NCBI GenBank assembly: GCA_030744095.1
Contig: JASLRF010000533.1
Coordinates: 1-7,161 of the forward strand
Length of the DNA stretch: 7,161 nucleotides
DNA from: Pirellulaceae bacterium
GTDB lineage: Bacteria > Planctomycetota > Planctomycetia > Pirellulales > Pirellulaceae
Direction of reading: 5' to 3'
Part shown: positions 1 through 5,704 of the stretch, piece by piece
How positions within the stretch are numbered: position 1 is the first letter of the stretch
Layout: each line of letters starts with the position of its first letter
Notes under the pieces: generated by a model
Told to the model about the DNA's origin: nothing
The model's database searches: none
Seen by the model: only the letters and a program-made list of their open reading frames with translations
Position numbers and translations under genes: made by a program

Positions 1-140
1 ACGAAGCCGGACCAACTCAAACACGCCCCACCAACCTGAGGCTTGGTTGTTCAGATTCCCGAGGGGCTCTACAACAGAACGCCACCACAAACACCCCATT
101 CACCCACTAATTCCTCCGAAGAGCCGAATTTGTTGAACCG

Positions 141-686
141 ATGTTTGAAGTCATCTGGGCTTTGCTGTTCTTGCTGGCTGTCGTTATCTGTTGGGCGGTC
201 AACATTGCCGGCCTGCCGGGCAACTGGATGGTCGCCGGTTTGGCGGCGCTGTACTCGTATCTCGTCGCTGATGACTTGCGCGCAGACGTCGGCTGGATAG
301 TGGTAGTTGTTCTGTTGATCCTAGCCCTGTTGGGAGAGTTGATCGAGTTTGCCGCGGGTGCCGTCGGGGCAACCAGCGCCGGCGGCAGCAAGCGCGGAGC
401 GGCTTTGTCGCTGCTCGGGTCGTTGATCGGTGGTTTCGTGGGAATCCCCGTGGGTGCCCTCATTCCGATCCCTGTGGTCGGTTTCGTGATTGGCGTTCTA
501 TTCTTCGCCAGCCTGGGCGCCTTGGTCGGTGCGGTGATGGGCGAACAATGGAAGGGCCGTGACATGGAAGAGGCCTTGCGAATTGGCAACGCCGCTTTTT
601 GGAGCAGGCTCGCCGGTACCTTGGGAAAGATCGGGGTCGGTGCCGTCATGGTTGCCGTGCTGATTGCGGCATTGATTCTCCGCTAA
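141..686 (+). CDS. DUF456 family small integral membrane protein
   Basis: The 181-residue product is almost entirely hydrophobic and Gly/Ala-rich, with about five or six membrane segments (roughly residues 3-25, 28-42, 50-74, 88-105, 108-134 and 162-180). Marks of the DUF456 family are LPGNW at 25-29, GELIEFAAG at 65-73 and the following GGSKRGA at 81-87, plus glycine-rich helices that could pack tightly. The family has no established biochemical role; the protein should sit in the cytoplasmic membrane. The length fits the family. The ATG at 141 puts a hydrophobic helix right at the N-terminus, as expected, but no good Shine-Dalgarno site precedes it (only a weak GAAGAG about 16 bases upstream). 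No terminator is visible after the TAA. It stands alone on its strand, more than 400 bases from the next gene, so the context gives no hint of function. Family assignment is confident; function is unknown. Confidence 0.88.
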   Translation: MFEVIWALLFLLAVVICWAVNIAGLPGNWMVAGLAALYSYLVADDLRADVGWIVVVVLLILALLGELIEFAAGAVGATSAGGSKRGAALSLLGSLIGGFVGIPVGALIPIPVVGFVIGVLFFASLGALVGAVMGEQWKGRDMEEALRIGNAAFWSRLAGTLGKIGVGAVMVAVLIAALILR

Positions 687-1022
687 GCAGCAGTAGATCA
701 ATAACGACTGTGTTCCACACTAAGTGTCCAGCGTCGCACGCGCCAACACAACCTGATGAGAGTGAGAATGTCAAGTGTTTTCTCGCGGCGGTCAAAGTTA
801 CCGCTGGCCAAAGTCAAGAACTCAGTAGATACCTCGCATGTTCTGAATTAGAATTTTCGGAAGGACGTCGATTGGCGACCCGACTTGGTTGGGGAAAGGA
901 ATCTGGTTATTCATGTCGATTCGGCGACTTGCCAAGTTTTGCAGAATGATCGATCCATTCGGATTGTAGCTTGCAGTTATTACTTTTTGGGATGAGTTTT
1001 TGGTTTCTCAGCGGCCAGATCG

Positions 1023-1051
1023 TTGCGCCGACTGAGTTTGCCGGGTAGAAT
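1023..1051 (+). promoter_or_regulatory. Candidate sigma70-type promoter for the TPR gene
   Basis: TTGCGC (1023-1028) and TAGAAT (1046-1051) are separated by exactly 17 bases. The -10 box matches TATAAT at five of six positions; the -35 box is weaker (TTG core plus one). Transcription would start near 1058 and leave a leader of about 40 bases before the GTG at 1101. The assignment rests on motif and position only. Confidence 0.38.
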
Positions 1052-1091
1052 ATGAAACAGACGATTCAATGTTCGCTCGACTTATGAGAGC

Positions 1092-1095
1092 GAGG
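1092..1095 (+). promoter_or_regulatory. Ribosome binding site favouring the GTG start at 1101
   Basis: GAGG, within a longer purine-rich run from 1086, lies five bases before the GTG at 1101. The alternative in-frame ATG at 1113 has no comparable site in front of it. This is why I prefer the GTG start, although the two differ by only four residues. Confidence 0.45.
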
Positions 1096-1100
1096 CAAAA

Positions 1101-1664
1101 GTGACCAGCTTCATGCACATACGACGCGAGCAGATTCTGCGAGAAGCAGAAGGCTATCTCGACTTGGCGATGGCGTGCGCGGACCAACTGCCGCTTTCGG
1201 AATCGGTCCGGAACCGTCTCGCCCAGCGGGCGCTCAGTGCGTTAGCGCAAGTCGACCGTAGTCGGTCGAATAAGTCGCGCTGCAGCTACCTGCAAGGGCA
1301 GGCTCTGCGGGTCATGGAGAGGTTCCCGGAGGCGATTGAGTATTTCGAGTCGGCTGCGGAGTTAGACAACGAAAACTTGCATATTTGGCTGGCCCTGGGA
1401 TGGTGCCACAAGCGCGTCGGCAAACTCGACATGGCAATTCAGTCGCTCGAAGAAGCCCTCGCGTTCGAACCGGGTGAAGCGATCGTCTACTATAATCTGG
1501 CTTGCTATTGGAGCTTGGCGAACAACGTCAAGCTGGCGCTTGAATATCTCTCCCGAGCCTTCTCGATCGATCCCGATTATCGCGATCTTATTGGTGACGA
1601 ACATGATTTCGATCCGATCCGTTCGGATCCGCGCTTTCAAGAGTTGACCAGCGTGATCGTGTAA
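1101..1664 (+). CDS. Tetratricopeptide repeat (TPR) protein
   Basis: The 187-residue product has a helical N-terminal region (QILREAEGYLDLA at about 11-23, then a second helix near 34-50). At least three consecutive TPR units follow, at about 60-93, 95-127 and 129-161. Typical TPR positions are visible: Gly/Ala in helix A (LALGWCHKRVGKLDMAIQSL), Ala in helix B, and the turn prolines (FEP 122-124, IDP 156-158). It ends with DFDPIRSDPRFQ (169-180), the closing segment often seen in TPR proteins that count residues toward a DPRF motif. There is no signal peptide or membrane segment, so it is probably cytoplasmic and serves as a protein-protein interaction scaffold; the partner is unknown. The overall pattern resembles a family I associate with planctomycetes (recall, not search). 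It starts at a GTG supported by a Shine-Dalgarno site and converges with the minus-strand gene ending at 1720, with only 55 bases between the stops. Confidence 0.85.
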   Translation: MTSFMHIRREQILREAEGYLDLAMACADQLPLSESVRNRLAQRALSALAQVDRSRSNKSRCSYLQGQALRVMERFPEAIEYFESAAELDNENLHIWLALGWCHKRVGKLDMAIQSLEEALAFEPGEAIVYYNLACYWSLANNVKLALEYLSRAFSIDPDYRDLIGDEHDFDPIRSDPRFQELTSVIV

Positions 1665-1719
1665 TCGGCCCGTCGTCTTCCGTGAATCGTACCACGCTTC
1701 GCAATTATACAGCGGGCTG

Positions 1720-2202
1720 CTAATTCTTGGCCGCGTAGAGTTCCGCGTATTCCAAGATCCACAGGTCAATCAACTCGATGAACTTCGCGTCATCAGCGTC
1801 TTCGATCTTCTCGAAATGGTTGCGACTGAAGACTTCTTTGTTGCGGATCGTCCCTTTGGTCGCCAGGTCGACGACATGGGATTCAGAATAGGGGCGGATC
1901 GTCATTTCGAGGCGGCTGTAGTCGTTGTTACGTCGACCAGACGACATCCGAATGTCATCGCGACTGCAACTGGCACCCCATCCTCGCTCGCCAAATACTG
2001 TTTGGTAGTCAAATCCCGGAAAATGCGAGGGCAGATTCTTGAGGCAGCTTTCGATATGCTCTGAAAGCTGTAACCGGTATCGCGTGTGCAACCGTTTCAG
2101 CTCGTCTTCGGAAAGTTGTTTCTCTTTTGCCAGCCGCGCCTTATCATCGCTGCGCCGTTGACCTCGCTGGATCGCTTTTTGGAGTCGTTCGTTGAAATTC
2201 AT
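1720..2202 (-). CDS. Conserved-looking hypothetical protein, 160 residues
   Basis: I do not recognise a named domain. The first 50 residues are highly charged and helical, rich in Lys, Arg, Gln and Glu (RLQKAIQRGQRR at 6-17, KQLSEDELKRLHTRYRLQL at 28-46), and could form a coiled coil or bind nucleic acid. The middle looks like a compact alpha/beta domain (FPGFDYQTVFGERGWGAS at 61-78, then SRDD at 80-83 and a beta-like SRLEMTIRPYS at 96-106). The C-terminal helix is acidic and hydrophobic (FIELIDLWILEYAELYAA at 141-158). No signal peptide or membrane segment is present, so it is probably cytoplasmic. It lies 95 bases downstream of tex on the same strand and could be co-transcribed with it, but no terminator or clear separate promoter settles this. 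The ATG start has no visible Shine-Dalgarno site. Regular amphipathic helices and normal composition argue that it is a real gene; the function is unknown. Confidence 0.75.
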   Translation of the reverse strand: MNFNERLQKAIQRGQRRSDDKARLAKEKQLSEDELKRLHTRYRLQLSEHIESCLKNLPSHFPGFDYQTVFGERGWGASCSRDDIRMSSGRRNNDYSRLEMTIRPYSESHVVDLATKGTIRNKEVFSRNHFEKIEDADDAKFIELIDLWILEYAELYAAKN

Positions 2203-2297
2203 GGGTTGGCGGTTCCAGACCGAGCATTGAGATCATATCGAGGGGCGCGCGGCAATCTTGCCACTGTCAACAAGTGTACCACGCCGCGCCGCGACCG

Positions 2298-4832
2298 TTA
2301 ATCGCCCGCGGATTCGTCACTGACGTCATTCTTCGGCTGACTTGCTGAGAGGAACTGTTGTAAATCCGCAAAGGAGCGCAAAGGTTCCGTTCCCGCCACC
2401 ATGCCTTCGGTTAGAGGAGTGACAGGGCGGGACGGTGGCTTGCTGGTCTTTCCACGAGACGTGCGTTTCGCGCCACCGCTTTTGACCATTTGCTTGATGT
2501 GCGGACGTGGTGGAGGCGCCCCCTTCTTCTTCGCAGCCGGTGTCGTTTCGCTGGTTGCTTGTTGCGCCGCCGGGGGCTGGGCGTTGGGGTCAATGGCAGT
2601 CAGCGAAACGCGGCGCCGGTCCTTTTCTATTCCGAGCACCCACACCCGCAAGACATCGCCCACACCGACAACTTCGTGCGGATCTTCCACAAAGCGGTCG
2701 ACCAATCGGCTGATGTGAACCAAGGCGTTATCAGAAATACCGATATCGACGAATGCACCAAAATCGACGACGTTCAGTACCGTTCCCTGCAATTCCATCC
2801 CGGGCTTCAAGTCGACCAACTTCATGATACTGCGACGGAAAACCGGAGAAGGGAGGTCTTCACGTGGATCGCGTCGTGGTTTGGTGAGCGCTGACAAGAT
2901 GTCCGTCAGCAACATCTCGCCAATTCCAAATTCGACTGCCAAGGCGGAAATGTCCAACCCTGTTAGGGGCTCTGACAGATCCAAGGCACTGCTCGACGGT
3001 GCATCAGCCTTCGACGAATCTGCCGTTGCCGGCGCGGGTTGATCGGCTTGGACACCAAGACGTTCCAGGATTCTGCCGGCAATCTCGTAACTTTCGGGAT
3101 GGATCAAGGTGGCGTCGAGCGGATTGTCGCCGTCATTGATCTTCAGAAAGCCAGCCGCCTGTACGTAGGCAACGTCGCCAAACGTCGGTACGTCCTGAAA
3201 CTGTTCACGGTTACAAAACGGACCATTCTTGCAACGGTATTCGTACAAACTACGGGCCGATAGTTGGTTTAGTCCCGACACATATCTGAGTAAGGCAGGG
3301 CTGGCAGTGTTGACATCCACACTGACATAATTCACGCAGGCAGCCACGACGGCATCGAGCGATTCTTGTAGATTGCGCGCTTTCAGATCGTGCTGATAGA
3401 GCCCAACACCAATGTTGGCCGGGCTGATCTTGACGAGTTCCGAGAGCGGGTCGAGGAGTCGCCGACCGATTGAGATCGCGCTGCGCAGTTCCACGTCAAA
3501 CTGCGGAAGTTCCTCCACGCCCACCATGCTGGTCGAATAGACGCTGGCACCGGCCTCATTGACGATCGTGTAGACGAGATCCAAGTCAGCCAGTTCTGTC
3601 GCGATCACATCGGCAACAAGTTGCTCCGCCTGGCGGCACGCATTGCCGTTTCCAATTGCAATGACGGAGATCTGATGCTCACGTATCATATTCACCAGAA
3701 TCTGTCGCCCCGCAACACGGCGCTGGGCGTCGCCGATAACGTGAATCAGATCGTGATCGAGGACGTTGCCAAATTCGTCAACGGCGGCCAGCTTGCAACC
3801 ACTACGGTAACCCGCTGCGATCGCCACGATCCGGTGTCCTCGGACTGGTGGTTGCAACAATAGGTTACGCAGATTGCACGCGAACACCTCGATGGCGCGC
3901 TCTTCCGCTTTTTCCGTCAGTTCGCGCCGACATTCACGTTCGAGACTGGGCAAAATCAGGCGCTGAAGTGCGTCACTGACGCACCGATGCAAGAATTCCG
4001 CTTGAGGATGTTCGGCGGGAAGCAGGCGTTGTTCGACCGCTTCTTGCATCGCAGCCAAGTCGATGTCCATCCGCACGCGGAGGACCTTCGACCGCTCCCC
4101 GCGGTTGATTGCCAGAATGCGGTGTGGCGGAATCGCTCGTACAGACTCGCTAAAAGTGAAATAGTCTCGATACGCCTTCTCGAGTTTCTGTCGCTGCTTC
4201 TGATTGGCCGCGCCCTTCGTCGAACCGTCCGACTCCACACGACTGCAGACGATCCGACCGTTTTCTCGAATCAGTTTTCGCAAACAGGAGCGCACGTCGG
4301 CGCGATCACTATACCATTCGGCGACAATGTGCCCCGCACCGGCGAGGGCATCGTCTGGTGAAGACGGGCCGGCAGCGTCACTGGCATGGGCCACCAGGCG
4401 TGCAGAGAGATCCGCTTCTGACAAGGTCCCGCCCAAAATCTCACGCGCCAAAGTCTCAAGACCGCGTTGACGGGCAATGGTTGCCATCGTCTGTTTGCGC
4501 GCTTTGAATGGCAGATAGAGATCTTCCAGGTCCTTTGCCGAAGCAGCGGACTGGATCGCAGCGGATAACTCGACGGTCAGCAAGCCGCGCGTTTCAATCG
4601 ACTTGCAAATCGTCCCTTTGCGGTCTTCAAGGGAACGCAGCTTGTTCGCCAGACGCCGGATTTCGCGGACCTTCGTTTCCCCGATCCCGCCTGTCGCGTC
4701 TTTGCGGTAGCGCGCGATGAACGAACTCGTGTTGCCTTCGTCTAGTAGCCGTAGGGTGCTGTCGACTCGATCCACTGGTAGTGCCAGCATTGCTGCCAGT
4801 TGCGCAATATCAATATGAGTGGGTGAGAGCAT
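2298..4832 (-). CDS. tex: Tex family RNA-binding transcription accessory protein
   Basis: The 844-residue product follows the Tex/Spt6 core layout: an N-terminal helical region with DEGNTSSFIARYRKDATGG (31-49) and DLEDLYLPFK (101-110); a YqgF (RuvC-like) domain from about 332 to 460 with AIGNGNACR (392-400) and VNEAGASVYS (424-433); a helix-hairpin-helix region (about 495-565) with IGVGLYQHD (474-482) and DVNTAS (506-511); HPESY (578-582); and an S1 RNA-binding domain (about 674-746, VVDFGAFVDIG). Tex proteins act in the cytoplasm, bind nucleic acid through S1 and influence transcription; the precise bacterial role is poorly defined. It is longer than the usual 720-785 residues because of an Ala/Ser/Asp linker (595-622) and a Lys/Pro/Ala-rich tail (750-844). 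The usual DPG of the YqgF motif is AAG here (339-341). The ATG at 4832 is the only reasonable start: an in-frame stop lies about 65 bases upstream with no other ATG between. No Shine-Dalgarno site is visible. A minus-strand promoter lies about 150 bases upstream. Confidence 0.96.
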   Translation of the reverse strand: MLSPTHIDIAQLAAMLALPVDRVDSTLRLLDEGNTSSFIARYRKDATGGIGETKVREIRRLANKLRSLEDRKGTICKSIETRGLLTVELSAAIQSAASAKDLEDLYLPFKARKQTMATIARQRGLETLAREILGGTLSEADLSARLVAHASDAAGPSSPDDALAGAGHIVAEWYSDRADVRSCLRKLIRENGRIVCSRVESDGSTKGAANQKQRQKLEKAYRDYFTFSESVRAIPPHRILAINRGERSKVLRVRMDIDLAAMQEAVEQRLLPAEHPQAEFLHRCVSDALQRLILPSLERECRRELTEKAEERAIEVFACNLRNLLLQPPVRGHRIVAIAAGYRSGCKLAAVDEFGNVLDHDLIHVIGDAQRRVAGRQILVNMIREHQISVIAIGNGNACRQAEQLVADVIATELADLDLVYTIVNEAGASVYSTSMVGVEELPQFDVELRSAISIGRRLLDPLSELVKISPANIGVGLYQHDLKARNLQESLDAVVAACVNYVSVDVNTASPALLRYVSGLNQLSARSLYEYRCKNGPFCNREQFQDVPTFGDVAYVQAAGFLKINDGDNPLDATLIHPESYEIAGRILERLGVQADQPAPATADSSKADAPSSSALDLSEPLTGLDISALAVEFGIGEMLLTDILSALTKPRRDPREDLPSPVFRRSIMKLVDLKPGMELQGTVLNVVDFGAFVDIGISDNALVHISRLVDRFVEDPHEVVGVGDVLRVWVLGIEKDRRRVSLTAIDPNAQPPAAQQATSETTPAAKKKGAPPPRPHIKQMVKSGGAKRTSRGKTSKPPSRPVTPLTEGMVAGTEPLRSFADLQQFLSASQPKNDVSDESAGD

Positions 4833-4979
4833 AGCGTTCGATGAATGGACAGACTTACGGTAAACGCATCCACGACTGCGACTTCTAGAGCGCGTGCCGA
4901 TTCACTGTAGCGGCTATTCGCCGTTTGGACTCATGAAACAAAGCGCTACGGACGTCGGTGCGACACGCACTAGCGTCGA

Positions 4980-5008
4980 AATCTAGGCGGTATCGGATTT
5001 ATTGTCAA
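4980..5008 (-). promoter_or_regulatory. Probable sigma70-type promoter of tex
   Basis: Read on the minus strand, a perfect TTGACA (5008-5003) is followed after exactly 17 bases by TAGATT (4985-4980), which matches TATAAT at four of six positions. Transcription would begin near 4973 and give tex an untranslated leader of about 140 bases. An inverted repeat brackets the -35 box, which suggests regulation. No better promoter is visible closer to the start codon. Confidence 0.5.
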
Positions 5009-5024
5009 GGATTATCGATACCGC
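4987..5024. repeat. Perfect 9-bp inverted repeat overlapping the tex promoter (operator candidate)
   Basis: GCGGTATCG (4987-4995) and CGATACCGC (5016-5024) are exact reverse complements separated by 20 bases. One arm lies in the spacer between the -10 and -35 boxes and the other just upstream of the -35 box, so the -35 sits between the arms. The arm centres are 29 bp apart, a little under three helical turns. This is what an operator for a dimeric or tetrameric repressor could look like. Because it lies upstream of the predicted transcription start it is unlikely to be an RNA hairpin of the tex leader. The regulator is not identifiable. Confidence 0.5.
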
Positions 5025-5087
5025 GCAACACTCCTATTTTTCCAGTGAGCTCGGCGGAATGATGATCGATTTTGCAGCGCCGATGGC

Positions 5088-5123
5088 CGTGTTTAAGAAC
5101 ACGAACGAGAATTTCGGAATTCT
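5088..5123. repeat. Two tandem short hairpins upstream of the 79-residue protein gene
   Basis: CGTGTT/AACACG (5088-5093 and 5098-5103) with a TAAG loop, and AGAATT/AATTCT (5108-5113 and 5118-5123) with a TCGG loop. Each has a 6-bp stem and a 4-base loop, and only four bases separate the two. They could be protein-binding dyads or RNA structures. Such short stems can also arise by chance. Confidence 0.3.
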
Positions 5124-5244
5124 TACCAAAATAAGTCAAACCCATAGAGTCCTTATTGCCGATACACGTCCACGGAAGCGAGATGCGCAGCAGCTGCGTA
5201 TAGGGGGGTGAATCCATCGGTATTCATCAGTCGTTTCGTTTTTG

Positions 5245-5252
5245 AAAGAAGG
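5245..5252 (+). promoter_or_regulatory. Shine-Dalgarno site setting the start of the 79-residue protein
   Basis: AAAGAAGG lies nine bases before the ATG at 5262. The open frame extends further upstream to a GTG at 5208, but the only purine-rich sequence there directly abuts that GTG, and the extra 18 residues would precede what looks like a natural N-terminus (MAQPRLRIF). I therefore choose the ATG at 5262. Confidence 0.55.
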
Positions 5253-5261
5253 TCGATCGGT

Positions 5262-5501
5262 ATGGCTCAACCAAGACTGCGGATCTTTTGCGAACCTCTG
5301 GACAGTGACGCAGCAGTGTCACGATCGCACCAACCTGATCAAGTCACAGTACCGCTTTGTGAGATTTTTCCATTGCTCGCGGACGCCGTGCATAGCAAAC
5401 GCACCTGGCTCGAAGACTTCAGTGACGACGAGATTTCGATCTCTTCTGATCTGTACGACGTGATCATCAGTTACCAGCATTTCCGCCGACCTTCGGCGTG
5501 A
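5262..5501 (+). CDS. Small acidic hypothetical protein, 79 residues
   Basis: I cannot assign a named family. The protein begins with a basic beta-like segment (PRLRIF at 4-9), passes a short variable stretch (11-27), and continues with a structured core: VTVPLCEIFPLLADAV (28-43), a Trp-containing helix end (RTWLEDF 47-53), an acidic turn (SDDEISIS 54-61) and a final helix closing with YQHFRRPSA (71-79). It has no signal peptide or membrane segment. The core and C-terminal pattern resemble small proteins I associate with Pirellulales genomes; this is recall, not a search. Support for a real gene comes from the Shine-Dalgarno site at 5245-5252, balanced protein-like composition and an intrinsic terminator 30 bases after the stop codon. 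It is a single-gene unit, divergent from tex. A role as a regulator or adaptor subunit is possible but cannot be shown. Confidence 0.72.
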   Translation: MAQPRLRIFCEPLDSDAAVSRSHQPDQVTVPLCEIFPLLADAVHSKRTWLEDFSDDEISISSDLYDVIISYQHFRRPSA

Positions 5502-5530
5502 ATGCCACGCAAAATCGGTTGAACACCAAT

Positions 5531-5556
5531 CGCCCGGCAAGACCGGGCGTTTTTTT
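5531..5556 (+). terminator. Rho-independent terminator of the 79-residue protein gene
   Basis: A perfect 7-bp GC-rich stem (CGCCCGG 5531-5537, CCGGGCG 5543-5549) with a five-base loop (CAAGA) is followed immediately by seven T residues (5550-5556). It begins 30 bases after the stop codon at 5501 and acts in the plus direction only, since the other side lacks a T-run. Confidence 0.9.
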
Positions 5557-5591
5557 CTGCTAGCCCCTCTGCCCATCAATGGTGTTAGCCC

Positions 5592-5662
5592 GGAAGGGGT
5601 CGGGAGTCTTTTTCGGACAACGACTAACGACTGGCGGATATCGATGGCCGAAAGAGACTCCC
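5592..5662. repeat. REP-like palindromic intergenic element
   Basis: A 15-bp stem forms between 5602-5616 (GGGAGTCTTTTTCGG) and 5648-5662 (CCGAAAGAGACTCCC), with one G-T wobble and no mismatch. The 31-base loop contains an exact tandem repeat of AACGACT (5619-5632). A GGAAGGGGTC head (5592-5601) precedes the left arm. It sits between the 3' ends of two convergent genes, the classic place for REP-type elements. I recall similar sequences (GGGGTC followed by GGAGTCTTTTTCGG) dispersed in planctomycete genomes, where they yield spurious open frames reading KGSGVFF, as this one does. Copies elsewhere cannot be checked here. It might also help end the transporter transcript, although no T-run follows on the minus strand. 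Confidence 0.62.
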
Positions 5663-5689
5663 TACTACCAGCTCACCATTCTGAGTAGG
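5661..5689. repeat. Short inverted repeat between the REP-like element and the transporter stop
   Basis: CCTACT (5661-5666) pairs with AGTAGG (5684-5689) around a 17-base loop. Its left arm shares two bases with the right arm of the larger palindrome, so the two stems partly exclude each other. It could be a weak 3'-end structure of the transporter mRNA, which would run through it 16 bases after its stop codon. No T-run supports a true terminator. Confidence 0.25.
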
Positions 5690-5704
5690 TGCCTCGTCTC
5701 CCGA

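Larger units (their letters stand above)
687..1100. other. Intergenic region without a supported gene
   Basis: This 414-base stretch separates the DUF456 and TPR genes. An open frame runs through part of it (599-949, +), but it begins inside the DUF456 gene and its product is Cys/Ser/Arg-rich with no recognisable domain, so I do not call it. The visible content is a short hairpin (GCGGT 788-792 with ACCGC 800-804), an imperfect direct repeat (867-879 and 915-928), and a promoter candidate near the right end. No T-rich intrinsic terminator is apparent after the upstream gene. Confidence 0.55.
4833..5261. other. Divergent intergenic region between tex and the 79-residue protein gene
   Basis: This stretch of about 430 bases carries the control elements for two divergent genes. 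Toward tex there is a strong promoter candidate with an overlapping inverted repeat, then a leader of about 140 bases that can form a stem (GTAGCG 4907-4912 with CGCTAC 4944-4949). Toward the small gene there are two tandem short hairpins (5088-5123) and a weak promoter candidate (TTACCA 5123-5128, 16 bases, TAGAGT 5145-5150). Open frames on both strands (about 5002-5217) overlap each other, start at rare codons and show no domain, so I do not call them as genes. Confidence 0.5.

Noticed and set aside
25..67. GCCCC/GGGGC with inner ACCAA/TTGGT pairing at the left edge
   Set aside because: The stem is interrupted and no T-run follows; there is too little sequence to the left to judge whether it ends another gene.
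107..649. Open frame of 180 residues on the minus strand
   Set aside because: It lies fully antisense to the DUF456 gene, which has a clear family signature; the antisense product is Pro/Thr/Ala/Ser-rich low complexity, as expected from a mirror frame.
599..949. Open frame of 116 residues on the plus strand
   Set aside because: It starts inside the DUF456 gene in another frame, has no Shine-Dalgarno site, and its Cys/Ser/Arg-rich product shows no domain.
2232..2270. TTGACA and TATGAT on the minus strand before the 160-residue gene
   Set aside because: Both boxes are good alone, but the spacer is 27 bases, too long for a sigma70 promoter, and neither has a fitting partner at 16-18 bases.
2247..2289. 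Inverted repeat GCGCGGC/GCCGCGC between tex and the 160-residue gene
   Set aside because: A 7-bp stem with a 29-base loop and no T-run is not a credible intrinsic terminator; GC-rich stems of this size are common by chance here.
3987..4361. Antisense open frames within tex, including 2490-2894 and 3987-4361
   Set aside because: The tex frame is continuous and matches the family over its whole length; these are shadow frames with Arg/Ser/Pro-rich products.
5002..5217. Overlapping small frames on both strands between tex and the 79-residue protein gene
   Set aside because: The plus frame depends on a TTG start, neither has a convincing ribosome site or domain, and the region is better explained as divergent control sequence.
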